Shown: positions 47,587 through 59,310 of the stretch, piece by piece
Position numbering within the stretch: position 1 is the first letter of the stretch
How the letters are laid out: each line of letters starts with the position of its first letter
NCBI RefSeq assembly: GCF_000773975.1
Contig: NZ_JRUQ01000051.1
Location: forward strand, 98,438-162,437
Source: Erwinia typographi
Lineage (GTDB): Bacteria; Pseudomonadota; Gammaproteobacteria; Enterobacterales; Enterobacteriaceae
Direction of reading: 5' to 3'
Length of the DNA: 64,000 nt
Notes under the pieces: model-generated
Told to the model about the DNA's origin: nothing
Seen by the model: only the letters and a program-made list of their open reading frames with translations
Database searches by the model: none
Made by a program: the position numbers and the translations under genes

Positions 47587-50394
47587 ATGCAGAACAGCGC
47601 GATGAAACCCTGGCTAGACTCCTCCTGGCTGGCCGGCGCGAACCAGACCTACATAGAGCAGCTCTATGAGGACTTTCTAACCGATCCTGACTCTGTTGAC
47701 GTTGCCTGGAAATCGCTGTTTCAGCAGCTTCCTGGTACTGGGGTTAGACCTGAACAATTCCACTCGAGCACTCGCGAGTACTTCCGCCGTCTGGCGAAAG
47801 ATGCCACTCGCTATGCCTCTTCCGTCAGCGACCCCGACACCAACGCCAAGCAGGTTAAGGTGCTTCAGCTGATTAACGCCTTCCGCTTCAGAGGGCATCA
47901 GCTGGCCAACCTCGATCCGTTAGGGCTGTGGCAGCAGGAATCCGTGCCGGATCTTGACCCTGGTTTCCACGATCTGACCGAAGCGGATTTCCAGGAAACC
48001 TTCAACGTGGGTTCTTTTGCGTTTGGCAAAGACACCATGAAGCTGGCGGATCTGTTCGCCCTGCTGAAGCAGACCTACTGCGGTTCGATCGGCGCTGAGT
48101 ATATGCACATCACCAACACCGAAGAGAAGCGCTGGATCCAACAGCGCATCGAATCGGTGGCCGGGCAGGCCTCCTTCTCGACGGATGAGAAGAAAGGTTT
48201 CCTCAAGCAGCTGACCGCAGCGGAAGGGCTTGAGCGTTACCTCGGCGCGAAATTCCCCGGCGCGAAACGCTTTTCGCTGGAAGGTGGCGATGCGCTGGTG
48301 CCAATGCTGAACGAAATGATCCGCCATGCTGGCAAGAGCGGCACGCGTGAAGTGGTTCTGGGCATGGCTCACCGTGGCCGCCTGAACGTGCTGATCAACG
48401 TGCTGGGTAAAAAGCCGCAGGATCTGTTCGACGAGTTCTCCGGCAAGCACAAAGAGCATCTCGGCACTGGCGACGTGAAGTACCATATGGGCTTCTCCTC
48501 GGACGTGGAAACCGAAGGCGGCATGGTTCACCTGGCGCTGGCGTTTAACCCGTCGCACCTGGAGATCGTCAGCCCGGTGGTGATGGGGTCTGTGCGCGCG
48601 CGTCTGGATCGTCTTGACCAGCCGGGCAGCAACAAAGTGCTGCCTATTACCATTCACGGTGATGCCGCGGTAACCGGTCAGGGCGTGGTTCAGGAAACCC
48701 TGAACATGTCGCAGGCGCGTGGCTATGAAGTGGGCGGAACCGTTCGCATCGTCATCAACAACCAGATTGGTTTCACTACTTCCAATCCGAAAGATGCCCG
48801 TTCGACCGAGTACTGCACCGATATCGGTAAAATGGTGCTGGCACCGATCTTCCACGTCAACGCTGATGACCCGGAAGCGGTAGCCTTTGTTACCCGCCTG
48901 GCGTTGGATTTCCGTAACACCTTCAAGCGTGATGTCTTCATTGATCTGGTCTGCTATCGCCGTCATGGCCATAACGAAGCGGACGAGCCGAGCGCCACAC
49001 AGCCGGTGATGTATCAGAAGATCAAGAAGCACCCAACGCCGCGTAAAATCTATGCTGATCGCCTGGAAAGTGAAAAGGTAGCCAGCCTGGAAGATGCCAC
49101 GGAAATGGTCAACCTGTACCGCGACGCGCTGGATGCCGGCGAATGCGTGGTGCCTGAATGGCGTCCGATGAGCCTGCACTCCTTTACCTGGTCGCCGTAT
49201 CTGAACCATGACTGGGATGAAAGCTATCAGGAAACGCTCGACCTGAAGCGTTTGCAGGAGCTGGCTAAGCGCATCAGCACCGTGCCGGAAGAGATTGAAA
49301 TGCAGTCGCGCGTGGCGAAGATCTACAACGATCGCGCTCAAATGGCCGCGGGCGAAAAAGCCTTCGACTGGGGTGCCGCGGAGAACCTGGCTTACGCTAC
49401 GCTGGTGGATGAAGGCATTCCGTGCCGTCTTTCCGGTGAAGATATGGGCCGTGGCACCTTCTTCCACCGCCATGCCGTTATCCATAATCAGGCCAACGGT
49501 TCTACCTATACCCCGCTGATGCATGTGCACAACAGCCAGGGCACTTTCAAAGTCTGGGACTCCGTGCTGTCTGAAGAGGCGGTGCTGGCGTTTGAATATG
49601 GTTATGCCACGGCGGAACCGCGAACGCTGACCATCTGGGAAGCGCAGTTTGGCGACTTTGCCAACGGCGCGCAGGTGGTTATCGACCAGTTCATCAGCTC
49701 TGGCGAGCAGAAATGGGGCCGGATGTGCGGCCTGGTGATGCTGCTGCCGCACGGCTACGAAGGGCAGGGACCGGAGCATTCTTCCGCGCGCCTGGAACGC
49801 TATCTGCAACTTTGCGCAGAGCAGAACATGCAGGTTTGCGTGCCGTCCACGCCGGCTCAGGTTTACCATATGCTGCGCCGTCAGGCGCTGCGCGGTATGC
49901 GCCGTCCGCTGGTGGTGATGTCGCCGAAATCTCTGCTGCGTCACCCGCTGGCTATTTCGACGCTGGAAGAGCTGGCAACGGGCGGCTTCCAGCCTGCTAT
50001 TGGCGAAATCGACCAGCTTGATCCGAAAGGCGTGAAGCGTGTGGTGCTGTGCTCCGGTAAAGTTTATTACGACCTGCTGGAAAAACGTCGCAAGAACGAG
50101 CAGACCGATGTCGCTATCGTGCGTATTGAACAGCTGTATCCGTTCCCGCACAAAGCGGTTCAGGATGCATTGCAGCAGTACTCGCATGTGCATGATTTTG
50201 TCTGGTGCCAGGAAGAGCCGCTTAATCAGGGCGCATGGTACTGCAGTCAGCACCACTTCCGCGAAGTGGTTCCTTTTGGGGCTTCATTACGTTACGCCGG
50301 CCGCCCCGCCTCAGCATCGCCGGCAGTTGGCTATATGTCCGTTCACCAGCAGCAGCAGCAAGATCTGGTAAATGACGCGCTGAACGTTAATTAA
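47587..50394 (+). CDS. sucA: 2-oxoglutarate dehydrogenase E1 component
   Basis: SucA is the thiamine-diphosphate decarboxylase of the oxoglutarate dehydrogenase complex. The 935 residues (E. coli 933) contain the N-terminal [18 protein letters not shown] segment that docks on E2, the ThDP region [19 protein letters not shown] ... [14 protein letters not shown], and the transketolase-like C-terminal half ([17 protein letters not shown]). It begins the suc part of sdhCDAB-sucABCD. Long reading frames on the opposite strand (for example 47920-50256) are shadows of its codon pattern. Confidence 0.97.
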   Translation: MQNSAMKPWLDSSWLAGANQTYIEQLYEDFLTDPDSVDVAWKSLFQQLPGTGVRPEQFHSSTREYFRRLAKDATRYASSVSDPDTNAKQVKVLQLINAFRFRGHQLANLDPLGLWQQESVPDLDPGFHDLTEADFQETFNVGSFAFGKDTMKLADLFALLKQTYCGSIGAEYMHITNTEEKRWIQQRIESVAGQASFSTDEKKGFLKQLTAAEGLERYLGAKFPGAKRFSLEGGDALVPMLNEMIRHAGKSGTREVVLGMAHRGRLNVLINVLGKKPQDLFDEFSGKHKEHLGTGDVKYHMGFSSDVETEGGMVHLALAFNPSHLEIVSPVVMGSVRARLDRLDQPGSNKVLPITIHGDAAVTGQGVVQETLNMSQARGYEVGGTVRIVINNQIGFTTSNPKDARSTEYCTDIGKMVLAPIFHVNADDPEAVAFVTRLALDFRNTFKRDVFIDLVCYRRHGHNEADEPSATQPVMYQKIKKHPTPRKIYADRLESEKVASLEDATEMVNLYRDALDAGECVVPEWRPMSLHSFTWSPYLNHDWDESYQETLDLKRLQELAKRISTVPEEIEMQSRVAKIYNDRAQMAAGEKAFDWGAAENLAYATLVDEGIPCRLSGEDMGRGTFFHRHAVIHNQANGSTYTPLMHVHNSQGTFKVWDSVLSEEAVLAFEYGYATAEPRTLTIWEAQFGDFANGAQVVIDQFISSGEQKWGRMCGLVMLLPHGYEGQGPEHSSARLERYLQLCAEQNMQVCVPSTPAQVYHMLRRQALRGMRRPLVVMSPKSLLRHPLAISTLEELATGGFQPAIGEIDQLDPKGVKRVVLCSGKVYYDLLEKRRKNEQTDVAIVRIEQLYPFPHKAVQDALQQYSHVHDFVWCQEEPLNQGAWYCSQHHFREVVPFGASLRYAGRPASASPAVGYMSVHQQQQQDLVNDALNVN

Positions 50395-50408
50395 TTCAAG
50401 GAAAAATA

Positions 50409-51632
50409 ATGAGTAGCGTAGATATCATCGTTCCCGACCTGCCTGAGTCCGTTGCCGATGCCACCGTGGCAACCTGGCACAAAAAACCAGGTGACTCTGT
50501 CCAGCGCGACGAAGTGCTGGTAGAGATCGAAACCGACAAAGTGATCCTGGAAGTGCCAGCCTCAGCCGACGGCGTGCTGGAAGCTATCCTGGAAGATGAA
50601 GGCGCAACGGTCACTTCTCGTCAGGCGCTGGGTCGCCTGAAAGAGGGGAACAGCACCGGCAAGGTCAGCTCTGCCAAGCCGGAAGAGAAAGAGTCAACTC
50701 CGGCTCAGCGTCAGAACGCCTCGCTTGAAGAAGAGAGCAACGATGCGCTCAGCCCGGCAATTCGTCGCCTGATTGCTGAACACAATCTCGATGCGGCGGC
50801 CATCAAAGGCACCGGCGTCGGCGGACGGTTAACTCGCGAAGATGTGGAAAAGCATCTGGCGAAGAAACCGGAAGCGGCAGCGGCTAAAGCGCCGGCGGCG
50901 GCTTCAGCCTCTCCTGCGCCTGCACTGGCTGGCCGCAGCGAGAAGCGCGTCCCGATGACCCGCCTGCGTAAACGCATCGCCGAGCGCCTGCTGGAAGCGA
51001 AAAACAGCACCGCCATGCTGACTACCTTTAACGAAGTCAACATGCAGCCGATCATGAACCTGCGCAAGCAGTATGGCGAAGCGTTTGAAAAGCGTCACGG
51101 CGTGCGTCTGGGCTTCATGTCCTTCTATCTGAAAGCGGTGGTTGAAGCGCTGAAACGCTTCCCTGAAGTTAACGCGTCGATCGACGGTGAAGACGTTGTC
51201 TACCACAATTACTTTGACGTCAGCATCGCCGTTTCCACCCCGCGTGGGCTGGTAACGCCAGTGCTGAAAGATGTCGATGCGCTGGGTATGGCCGACATTG
51301 AGAAGAAAATCAAAGAGCTGGCGGTAAAAGGCCGCGACGGCAAGCTGACCGTTGACGAACTGACCGGCGGTAACTTCACCATTACCAATGGCGGCGTGTT
51401 TGGCTCGCTGATGTCCACGCCGATCATCAACCCGCCGCAGAGCGCGATTCTTGGTATGCACGCGATCAAAGATCGTCCGATGGCGGTCAATGGTCAGGTA
51501 GTGATCCAGCCGATGATGTATCTGGCGCTCTCTTACGATCACCGGCTGATCGACGGTAAAGAATCCGTCAGCTATCTGGTGGCGATCAAAGATCTGCTGG
51601 AAGATCCGTCAAGGCTGCTGCTGGACGTTTAA
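50409..51632 (+). CDS. sucB: Dihydrolipoyl succinyltransferase (E2 of oxoglutarate dehydrogenase)
   Basis: The 407-residue E2 core protein has a lipoyl domain with the lipoylated K44 ([13 protein letters not shown]), an Ala/Pro-rich linker, a peripheral-subunit-binding domain ([21 protein letters not shown]), a second Ala-rich linker (about 150-180), and a catalytic domain ending in [10 protein letters not shown] with the active-site His. It lies 14 bases after sucA. Confidence 0.97.
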   Translation: MSSVDIIVPDLPESVADATVATWHKKPGDSVQRDEVLVEIETDKVILEVPASADGVLEAILEDEGATVTSRQALGRLKEGNSTGKVSSAKPEEKESTPAQRQNASLEEESNDALSPAIRRLIAEHNLDAAAIKGTGVGGRLTREDVEKHLAKKPEAAAAKAPAAASASPAPALAGRSEKRVPMTRLRKRIAERLLEAKNSTAMLTTFNEVNMQPIMNLRKQYGEAFEKRHGVRLGFMSFYLKAVVEALKRFPEVNASIDGEDVVYHNYFDVSIAVSTPRGLVTPVLKDVDALGMADIEKKIKELAVKGRDGKLTVDELTGGNFTITNGGVFGSLMSTPIINPPQSAILGMHAIKDRPMAVNGQVVIQPMMYLALSYDHRLIDGKESVSYLVAIKDLLEDPSRLLLDV

Positions 51633-51639
51633 TCCCTGT

Positions 51640-51664
51640 TGGATGCGGCTTAGCGTCGCATCCA
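51640..51664. repeat. REP-like inverted repeat between sucB and sucC
   Basis: TGGATGCG-gcttagcgt-CGCATCCA is an 8-bp perfect dyad directly after sucB. A second dyad, GGCCGGTC ... GACCGGGCC, follows at about 51674-51705, ending in a T-run (GTTTTTTCC). The pair resembles the REP-type elements found in the same gap in E. coli and may stabilise the upstream mRNA or attenuate transcription. Confidence 0.6.
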
Positions 51665-51737
51665 CCCTATGTGTGGCCGGTCCTGGCAACCCGCCTGACC
51701 GGGCCAAGTTTTTTCCGACCTGAATGGATAGAACATC

Positions 51738-52904
51738 ATGAACTTACACGAATATCAGGCAAAACAGTTGTTCGCGCGGTATGGTTTACCGGCACCAACC
51801 GGTTATGCCTGCACCACGCCACGCGAAGCAGAAGAAGCCGCCTCAAAGATTGGCGCCGGCCCGTGGGTAGTGAAATGTCAGGTTCATGCCGGAGGCCGCG
51901 GCAAAGCGGGCGGTGTGAAAGTGGTGAACAGCAAAGAAGATATCCGCGCTTTCGCCGAGCACTGGCTGGGCAAACGCCTGGTCACCTATCAGACTGACGC
52001 AGGCGGTCAGCCGGTAAACCAGATTCTGGTTGAAGCGGCAACCGACATCGATCAAGAGCTTTACCTGGGCGCGGTTGTTGACCGTGCTTCTCGCCGCGTG
52101 GTGTTTATGGCCTCGACGGAAGGCGGCGTGGAAATTGAAAAAGTGGCGGAAGAAACCCCGCACCTGATTCATAAAATGGCGCTCGATCCGCTGACCGGAC
52201 CGCAGCCTTATCAGGGCCGCGAGCTGGCCTTTAAGCTGGGCCTGACCGGCAAGCAGGTTGGTCAGTTCACCAAAATCTTTATGGGCCTCGCGAATCTGTT
52301 CCTTGAGCGTGACCTGGCGCTGGTTGAGATTAACCCGCTGGTGATCACCAAACAGGGCGATCTGATTTGCCTGGACGGCAAGCTGGGCGCCGATGGCAAT
52401 GCCCTGTTCCGCCAGCCAGAGCTGCGCGAAATGCGCGACCCAAGCCAGGAAGACTCCCGTGAAGCGCACGCTGCGCAGTGGGAACTGAACTATGTGGCGC
52501 TGGAAGGGAACATCGGCTGTATGGTTAACGGCGCAGGCCTGGCAATGGGCACCATGGACATCGTGAAGCTGAGCGGCGGACAGCCTGCCAACTTCCTCGA
52601 CGTTGGCGGCGGCGCAACCAAAGAGCGCGTTACGGAAGCCTTCAAAATCATCCTGTCTGATGACGCGGTGAAAGCGGTATTTGTGAACATCTTCGGCGGC
52701 ATCGTGCGCTGCGACCTGATTGCTGATGGCATCATCGGCGCGGTGGCAGAAGTGGGTGTCAGCGTGCCGGTTGTGGTGCGTCTGGAAGGGAACAATGCCG
52801 AGTTGGGCGCCAAAAAACTGGCGGACAGCGGTTTAAATATCATTGCAGCAACCAGCCTGAGTGACGCAGCGCAGCGCGTTGTGGCCGCAGCGGAGGGGAA
52901 ATAA
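51738..52904 (+). CDS. sucC: Succinyl-CoA synthetase beta subunit
   Basis: The 388-residue ATP-grasp subunit begins [20 protein letters not shown]. Nucleotide-binding segments ([17 protein letters not shown]) and metal ligands ([25 protein letters not shown]) are present, as is the GGGATKERV power-helix region. With SucD it makes ATP or GTP from succinyl-CoA. Its stop overlaps the sucD start by one base. Confidence 0.97.
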   Translation: MNLHEYQAKQLFARYGLPAPTGYACTTPREAEEAASKIGAGPWVVKCQVHAGGRGKAGGVKVVNSKEDIRAFAEHWLGKRLVTYQTDAGGQPVNQILVEAATDIDQELYLGAVVDRASRRVVFMASTEGGVEIEKVAEETPHLIHKMALDPLTGPQPYQGRELAFKLGLTGKQVGQFTKIFMGLANLFLERDLALVEINPLVITKQGDLICLDGKLGADGNALFRQPELREMRDPSQEDSREAHAAQWELNYVALEGNIGCMVNGAGLAMGTMDIVKLSGGQPANFLDVGGGATKERVTEAFKIILSDDAVKAVFVNIFGGIVRCDLIADGIIGAVAEVGVSVPVVVRLEGNNAELGAKKLADSGLNIIAATSLSDAAQRVVAAAEGK

Positions 52905-53776
52905 TGTCTATTTTGATCGATAAAAACACCAAAGTCATCTGCCAGGGCTTCACCGGCGGGCAGGGGACATTCCACTCCGAACAGGCGCTGGCCTATGGCA
53001 CGCAGCTGGTTGGCGGCGTCACTCCGGGTAAAGGCGGCACCGAGCATCTGGGTCTGCCGGTATTCAATACCGTTCGTGAAGCCGTAGAAGCGACAGGCGC
53101 GACCGCCTCGGTGATCTACGTTCCGGCTCCTTTCTGTAAAGATGGGATTCTGGAAGCGATCGACGCCGGTATCAAACTGATTATCACCATCACCGAAGGT
53201 ATTCCAACGCTGGATATGCTGACCGTGAAGGTGAAGCTGGATGAAGCTGGCGTGCGCATGATTGGCCCGAACTGCCCTGGCGTTATCACCCCGGGCGAAT
53301 GCAAAATCGGCATCATGCCAGGCCATATTCATCAGCCGGGCCGTATCGGCATCGTCTCCCGTTCCGGTACGCTGACTTATGAAGCCGTTAAGCAGACCAC
53401 CGACATCGGCTACGGCCAGTCTACCTGCGTGGGTATCGGCGGCGACCCGATCCCTGGCTCTAACTTTATCGATATCCTGAAGCTGTTCCAGGAAGATCCG
53501 CAGACCGAAGCGATCGTGATGATCGGCGAAATCGGCGGCAGCGCTGAAGAAGAAGCCGCCGCCTTTATCAAAGAGCATGTGACCAAGCCGGTGGTGGGTT
53601 ACATCGCTGGCGTGACCGCGCCGAAAGGCAAGCGTATGGGTCACGCTGGCGCGATCATCGCTGGCGGCAAAGGTACGGCAGACGAGAAGTTTGCGGCGCT
53701 GGAAGCGGCAGGAGTGAAAACGGTTCGTAGCCTTGCTGACATTGGCGACGCGGTAAAAGCGATTTTGCCTCAATAA
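52904..53776 (+). CDS. sucD: Succinyl-CoA synthetase alpha subunit
   Basis: The 290-residue CoA-binding subunit has [20 protein letters not shown], the CoA site region [14 protein letters not shown], and the phosphohistidine in [13 protein letters not shown]. It is the last protein gene of the sdh-suc operon, coupled to sucC. Confidence 0.97.
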   Translation: MSILIDKNTKVICQGFTGGQGTFHSEQALAYGTQLVGGVTPGKGGTEHLGLPVFNTVREAVEATGATASVIYVPAPFCKDGILEAIDAGIKLIITITEGIPTLDMLTVKVKLDEAGVRMIGPNCPGVITPGECKIGIMPGHIHQPGRIGIVSRSGTLTYEAVKQTTDIGYGQSTCVGIGGDPIPGSNFIDILKLFQEDPQTEAIVMIGEIGGSAEEEAAAFIKEHVTKPVVGYIAGVTAPKGKRMGHAGAIIAGGKGTADEKFAALEAAGVKTVRSLADIGDAVKAILPQ

Positions 53777-53828
53777 TAAGCTGTGTCTGACAGACCTTTA
53801 CTGGCCGCCTTCGGGTGGCCTTTTTTAT
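53777..53828 (+). ncRNA. sdhX: Possible SdhX-type sRNA in the sucD 3' UTR, ending in the operon terminator
   Basis: The region from the sucD stop to the terminator includes a short GTCTG-aca-GAC hairpin and then GGCCGCC-ttcg-GGTGGCC with six Ts (53803-53827), a UUCG-loop terminator. In E. coli the 3' end of sdh-suc mRNA is processed into the sRNA SdhX (RybD), which targets ackA and others. Position and terminator fit, but I could not verify the seed sequences, so the sRNA call is tentative. The terminator itself is secure. Confidence 0.45.
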
Positions 53829-54396
53829 GCGTCGAACAAAAAAAATGAGGCAGATCGGCCACGCCACCAGACAAAGCTGAAAAACCTGACTAAGATTAGG
53901 GGGTAGCCTGCGCAGTTAAATTTTACCAGCATTTATTACTTTATTATTTCAATCAAAACTCCGATTAATACAATAAATTAACAAACATACTCATCTACCA
54001 CATTAGTAGCTTAATAAACTTTAATTTAGATCAAGAAATTGCGATCTATAGCAATTGTTAACGCTGGATAAAAAAAGCGTTTTTCGATTAAATTGCTCTA
54101 CATCAATACTGCCGTTTCTATCAAATTCCAAAAGATTTTGATCTGAATAATTAAACCAGATGTAGCATCACAATTTGTTGTGTTTCAACGGTGTATAACG
54201 GCATGGCGAATGCGCTGGTTAAGTTTGATATTTTGTTATATTTGTTAATTTCTAACGTTTAATTCGACTGTCATTGTTGTTTTTAGACGTCGACGTGGAT
54301 TGTATTTACTAAAAAGATACTGGTACTGACCTGTTTCACGGCCCTCCGGCCGCTCTTACTGTGTCACCACCCTCGAGTGAGGAGCAAGGAGTCAAG
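53829..54396 (+). promoter_or_regulatory. cydA upstream regulatory region
   Basis: This 570-base stretch without genes is very A/T-rich up to about 54260. It contains TTGCT-CTAC-ATCAA (54093-54106), an FNR-type dyad with 9 of 10 matches to TTGAT-N4-ATCAA. There is also a weaker TTGAT-CTGA-ATAAT (54138-54151). ArcA-like GTTAATTT/GTTTAATT repeats lie around 54243-54262. In E. coli cydAB is activated by ArcA and repressed by FNR from such a long region. Individual promoters were not assigned. The mngRAB genes that E. coli has between sucD and cydA are absent. Confidence 0.55.
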
Positions 54397-55980
54397 ATGT
54401 TGGATATTGTCGAACTGTCGCGCTTACAGTTTGCTCTGACCGCTATGTACCATTTCCTGTTTGTCCCGTTAACGCTGGGTATGGCGTTTTTGCTGGCGAT
54501 CATGGAAACGGTGTATGTGCTGTCCGGCAAGCAAATCTATAAAGATATGACCAAGTTCTGGGGCAAGTTATTTGGTATTAACTTTGCGCTGGGCGTGGCT
54601 ACCGGGCTGACTATGGAGTTCCAGTTCGGAACTAACTGGTCCTACTACTCTCACTACGTCGGGGATATCTTTGGCGCACCATTGGCCATTGAAGGCCTGA
54701 TGGCGTTCTTCCTCGAATCCACCTTTGTCGGGCTGTTCTTCTTTGGCTGGGATCGCCTGGGTAAAGTTCAGCACATGGCGGTGACCTGGCTGGTGGCGCT
54801 GGGCTCAAACCTCTCCGCGCTGTGGATTCTGGTGGCGAACGGCTGGATGCAGAATCCGGTCGCCTCGGATTTCAACTTCGAAACCATGCGGATGGAAATG
54901 GTCAGCTTCTCCGAGCTGATCTTCAACCCGGTTGCGCAGGTTAAATTCGTTCACACCGTCGCCTCGGGCTATACCTGCGGCGCAATATTTATCCTCGGTA
55001 TCAGCTCCTACTACCTTCTGCGCGGGCGCGATCTGGCCTTTGCTAAACGCTCGTTTGCCATTGCGGCCAGCTTTGGCATGGCGGCTATTCTCTCGGTAAT
55101 TGTGCTGGGCGATGAGTCTGGTTATGAGATCGGCGACGTGCAGAAAACCAAGCTGGCAGCGATTGAAGCCGAATGGGAAACTCAGCCGGCACCGGCGGCC
55201 TTTACGCTGTTCGGCATTCCCGATCAGGAAGCGCAGGAAAATAAATACGCTATCCAGATCCCGTGGGCGCTGGGGCTGATCGCCACCCGTTCGGTGGATC
55301 AGCAGGTAACCGGCCTCAAAGATCTGATGGGCCAGCATGAAGTGCGCATCCGCAACGGCATGAAGGCTTACACCCTGCTGGAACAGCTGCGCTCGGGCAA
55401 CAAAGATCCTGCTCTTCGTAGTGAATTCAACGGCGTTAAAAAGGACCTCGGCTACGGACTGCTGCTTAAGCGCTACACGCCAAACGTGGCGGATGCCAGC
55501 GAAGCGCAAATCCAGCAGGCAACGAAAGACTCGATCCCGCGCGTCGCTCCGCTCTATTTCTCCTTCCGTATCATGGTGGGCGCTGGCGTACTGATGCTAC
55601 TGATCATCGGCTGTTCGTTCTGGACGGTCATTCGCAACCGCATCGGCAAAAATACCTTCCTGCTGAAATGCGCGCTGTACGGGATTCCTCTGCCGTGGAT
55701 TGCGATTGAGTCCGGCTGGTTTGTTGCCGAGTATGGCCGTCAGCCGTGGGCGATTGGTGAGGTGCTGCCAACGGCGGTAGCGAACTCCTCGCTGACCGCA
55801 GGCGATCTGCTGTTCTCAATGCTGCTGATCTGCGGGCTGTACACGCTGTTCCTGGTGGCCGAAATGTATCTGATGTTCAAATTCGCGCGCCTTGGGCCAA
55901 GCAGCCTGAAGACCGGACGCTATCACTATGAACAATCCAGCATTGCTGCTCGCGACGTGAAGACAGGAGCCCTTCAATGA
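54397..55980 (+). CDS. cydA: Cytochrome bd-I ubiquinol oxidase subunit I
   Basis: CydA carries haems b558, b595 and d and the quinol site (Q-loop). The 527-residue protein (E. coli 522) has the haem ligand H19 (FALTAMYH), the helix with [12 protein letters not shown] (b558 region), and the Q-loop segments ([20 protein letters not shown]). The open frame begins at 54361. The start at 54397 ([12 protein letters not shown]) was chosen from a good AAGGAGTCAAG site and the family N-terminus. It overlaps cydB by 4 bases. Confidence 0.96.
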   Translation: MLDIVELSRLQFALTAMYHFLFVPLTLGMAFLLAIMETVYVLSGKQIYKDMTKFWGKLFGINFALGVATGLTMEFQFGTNWSYYSHYVGDIFGAPLAIEGLMAFFLESTFVGLFFFGWDRLGKVQHMAVTWLVALGSNLSALWILVANGWMQNPVASDFNFETMRMEMVSFSELIFNPVAQVKFVHTVASGYTCGAIFILGISSYYLLRGRDLAFAKRSFAIAASFGMAAILSVIVLGDESGYEIGDVQKTKLAAIEAEWETQPAPAAFTLFGIPDQEAQENKYAIQIPWALGLIATRSVDQQVTGLKDLMGQHEVRIRNGMKAYTLLEQLRSGNKDPALRSEFNGVKKDLGYGLLLKRYTPNVADASEAQIQQATKDSIPRVAPLYFSFRIMVGAGVLMLLIIGCSFWTVIRNRIGKNTFLLKCALYGIPLPWIAIESGWFVAEYGRQPWAIGEVLPTAVANSSLTAGDLLFSMLLICGLYTLFLVAEMYLMFKFARLGPSSLKTGRYHYEQSSIAARDVKTGALQ

Positions 55981-57116
55981 TCACTTATGAACTGTTGCGT
56001 TTCGTCTGGTGGGTGCTGATTGGCGTGCTGCTGATTGGTTTCGCCGTGGCCGACGGATTCGATATGGGCGTGGGGATGCTGACCCGTATTCTGGGCCGCA
56101 CCGATACCGAGCGCCGTATTATGATCAACAGCATCGCGCCGCACTGGGACGGTAACCAGGTATGGCTGATCACCGCTGGCGGGGCGCTGTTTGCTGCGTG
56201 GCCAACCGTGTATGCCGCCGCGTTCTCCGGCTTTTATGTAGCGATGGTGCTGGTGCTGGCCTCGCTGTTCTTCCGTCCGATCGGCTTCGACTACCGTTCC
56301 AAGATTGAAGATATGCGCTGGCGCGGCATGTGGGACTGGGCGATCTTCATCGGCAGCTTTGTCTCGCCGCTGGTGATCGGCGTGGCCTTCGGCAACCTGT
56401 TGCAGGGCGTGCCTTTCCATATGGATGAATATCTGCGCCTGTTCTACACCGGCAACTTCTTCCAGCTGCTGAACCCGTTCGCGCTGCTGGCCGGTATTGT
56501 CAGCCTGACGATGATTCTGACCCAGGGAGCGACCTACCTGCAAATGCGTACGGTAGGCGATCTTCACGTTCGCACCCGCGCCGCGGCTCAGATCTCTTCG
56601 CTGGTGATGATGGTGTGCTTTGTGCTGGCTGGCGTGTGGTTGGTCTACGGCATTGATGGTTATGTTGTCACCAGCGTGCTGGATCACAATGCGGCGTCGA
56701 ACCCGCTGGGCAAGGAAGTTACCCGTGAGGCCGGTGCCTGGCTGGTCAACTTTAACCAGACGCCAATCCTGTGGGCCATCCCGGCACTGGGCGTAGTCCT
56801 GCCGCTGCTGACGATCCTTTGTTCGCGGATGGAAAAAGGCGCGTGGGCGTTTGTGTTCTCTTCGCTGACGCTGGCCTGCGTGATCCTCACGGCGGGCGTG
56901 GCTATGTTCCCGTTCATCATGCCTTCCAGCACGGTGCCAGGCATGAGCCTGACTATGTGGGATTCCACTTCAAGCCTGCTGACGCTGAAGATCATGACCG
57001 TTGCCGCCATCATATTCGTGCCAATTATCCTGGCGTACACAACCTGGTGTTACTACAAAATGTTCGGTCGTCTGACCAAAGAGCAGATTGAAAGCAACAC
57101 CCATTCTCTCTATTAA
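55977..57116 (+). CDS. cydB: Cytochrome bd-I ubiquinol oxidase subunit II
   Basis: The 379-residue partner of CydA starts [35 protein letters not shown], with [12 protein letters not shown] and [13 protein letters not shown] conserved. Its multiple membrane segments form the second half of the oxidase and stabilise the haem-binding CydA. It is coupled to cydA by ATGA overlap. Confidence 0.97.
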   Translation: MITYELLRFVWWVLIGVLLIGFAVADGFDMGVGMLTRILGRTDTERRIMINSIAPHWDGNQVWLITAGGALFAAWPTVYAAAFSGFYVAMVLVLASLFFRPIGFDYRSKIEDMRWRGMWDWAIFIGSFVSPLVIGVAFGNLLQGVPFHMDEYLRLFYTGNFFQLLNPFALLAGIVSLTMILTQGATYLQMRTVGDLHVRTRAAAQISSLVMMVCFVLAGVWLVYGIDGYVVTSVLDHNAASNPLGKEVTREAGAWLVNFNQTPILWAIPALGVVLPLLTILCSRMEKGAWAFVFSSLTLACVILTAGVAMFPFIMPSSTVPGMSLTMWDSTSSLLTLKIMTVAAIIFVPIILAYTTWCYYKMFGRLTKEQIESNTHSLY

Positions 57117-57130
57117 TAAGGAGCTGAACA

Positions 57131-57241
57131 ATGTGGTATTTTGCCTGGATCCTCGGCACGCTGCTGGCCTGCGCCTTTGGCGTGATTACCGCGCTGGCGC
57201 TGGAGCATATTGAAGAAAGCGAAGCGAAAGAAAAATCGTGA
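57131..57241 (+). CDS. cydX: Cytochrome bd-I accessory subunit CydX
   Basis: A 36-residue single-span membrane protein beginning MWYFAWILGTLLACAFGVIT and continuing ALALEHIEES, nearly identical to E. coli CydX in its first 26 residues. CydX binds CydA and is needed for stable haem insertion and full oxidase activity. It starts 14 bases after cydB, and its TGA overlaps the ybgE start (TGATG). The divergent charged tail (EAKEKS) is usual. Confidence 0.95.
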   Translation: MWYFAWILGTLLACAFGVITALALEHIEESEAKEKS

Positions 57242-57534
57242 TGGGGCAGGGGATTTCACGCCTCTATCAGTGGATGGACAAGAGCCCGTTAAGGGCTCTT
57301 TCTTTGCTGATGGCCCTGCTGCTGGCGGGCTGTATGTTCTGGGAGCCAAAGCGGTTCGCGGCTAACAGCAGCTCGCTGGAGATCTGGCAGGGATTGCTGA
57401 TGATGTGGGCCGTCTGTACTGGCGTTATCCACGGCGTTGGTTTTCGGCCTCATCGGCTGCGCTGGCAGGCTTTTTTCTCTCCGCTTCCTGCCTGGTGTGT
57501 GCTGATCGCCGGCCTGTACTTCTTCTTTTTCTGA
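57241..57534 (+). CDS. ybgE: Cyd operon protein YbgE
   Basis: A 97-residue membrane protein with three hydrophobic segments and the conserved MDKSPLRALSLLMALLLAGC and GVIHGVGFRP. The function is unknown, but it is always in the cydABX-ybgE operon. A GTG at 57238 is in frame, but the ATG at 57241 overlapping the cydX stop gives the E. coli length. Confidence 0.93.
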   Translation: MGQGISRLYQWMDKSPLRALSLLMALLLAGCMFWEPKRFAANSSSLEIWQGLLMMWAVCTGVIHGVGFRPHRLRWQAFFSPLPAWCVLIAGLYFFFF

Positions 57535-57687
57535 CTATTCCTGGCGGAGGTCCTCTCCGCCTTACCGACAAAGCCAACAGAAAGCCTTTTTAAGGTCTGT
57601 TTGTGTCAATAAATGTCTAAGAATTATCCTTAAACCTTCCGAGTTGTTTCCAAACGATAATTATTTTCTCTACCCTCTGGCAATCCA

Positions 57688-57716
57688 TTCCAAAGGCGTT
57701 TGCTCTTGCGTATAGT
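57688..57716 (+). promoter_or_regulatory. Candidate ybgC-tolQRA promoter
   Basis: TATAGT (57711-57716) lies 33 bases before the ybgC start. The hexamer 17 bases upstream, TTCCAA, is a weak -35 box. Confidence 0.4.
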
Positions 57717-57748
57717 AGCAACGTTTAAAAGTATTACCGGGATGTAGA

Positions 57749-58836
<1,088 letters not shown>

Positions 58837-58850
58837 CAGCTGAGGTACGC

Positions 58851-59282
58851 ATGGCCAGAATTCGTGGTCGCGGCGGGCGCCGTGACATGAAGTCCGAGAT
58901 CAACATTGTTCCCCTGCTTGACGTGCTGCTGGTGCTGTTGCTGATTTTCATGGCAACCGCACCGATTATCACCCAGAGCGTGGAAGTGGATTTGCCGGAC
59001 GCAACAGATTCAAAAACTGTATCCAGCGACGATAATCCGCCGGTGATTGTCGAAGTGGCGGGCGTGGGTCAGTACAGCCTGGTGGTCGATCACGACCGGA
59101 TGGAGCAACTGCCGCCTGAGCAGGTCGTGGCCGAAGCCCAGCGCCGTATTGAAGCGAATCCGAAGACGGTATTCCTGATCGGCGGAGCGAAAGACGTGCC
59201 TTACGACGAGATCATTAAGGCGCTCAACTTATTGCATCAGGCCGGCGTGAAGTCTGTCGGATTAATGACGCAGCCGATTTAA
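58851..59282 (+). CDS. tolR: Tol-Pal system protein TolR
   Basis: The 143-residue ExbD-like protein has one membrane segment (about 18-38) carrying the essential aspartate in NIVPLLDVLLVLLLIFM, and a periplasmic domain. It works with TolQ as the proton-conducting motor. It is 14 bases after tolQ. Confidence 0.96.
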   Translation: MARIRGRGGRRDMKSEINIVPLLDVLLVLLLIFMATAPIITQSVEVDLPDATDSKTVSSDDNPPVIVEVAGVGQYSLVVDHDRMEQLPPEQVVAEAQRRIEANPKTVFLIGGAKDVPYDEIIKALNLLHQAGVKSVGLMTQPI

Positions 59283-59310
59283 TTTATTCGAACCGTTTTG
59301 GGAATCGAGA

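Noticed and set aside
47920..50256. A 778-codon open frame on the minus strand opposite sucA
   Set aside because: It lies entirely antisense to the certain sucA gene, its product is rich in His, Arg and Gln with no recognisable domain, and it reflects the codon pattern of sucA.
52490..53773. A 427-codon minus-strand frame opposite sucC-sucD
   Set aside because: It is a shadow of two well-supported genes, with no domain and no ribosome site worth noting.
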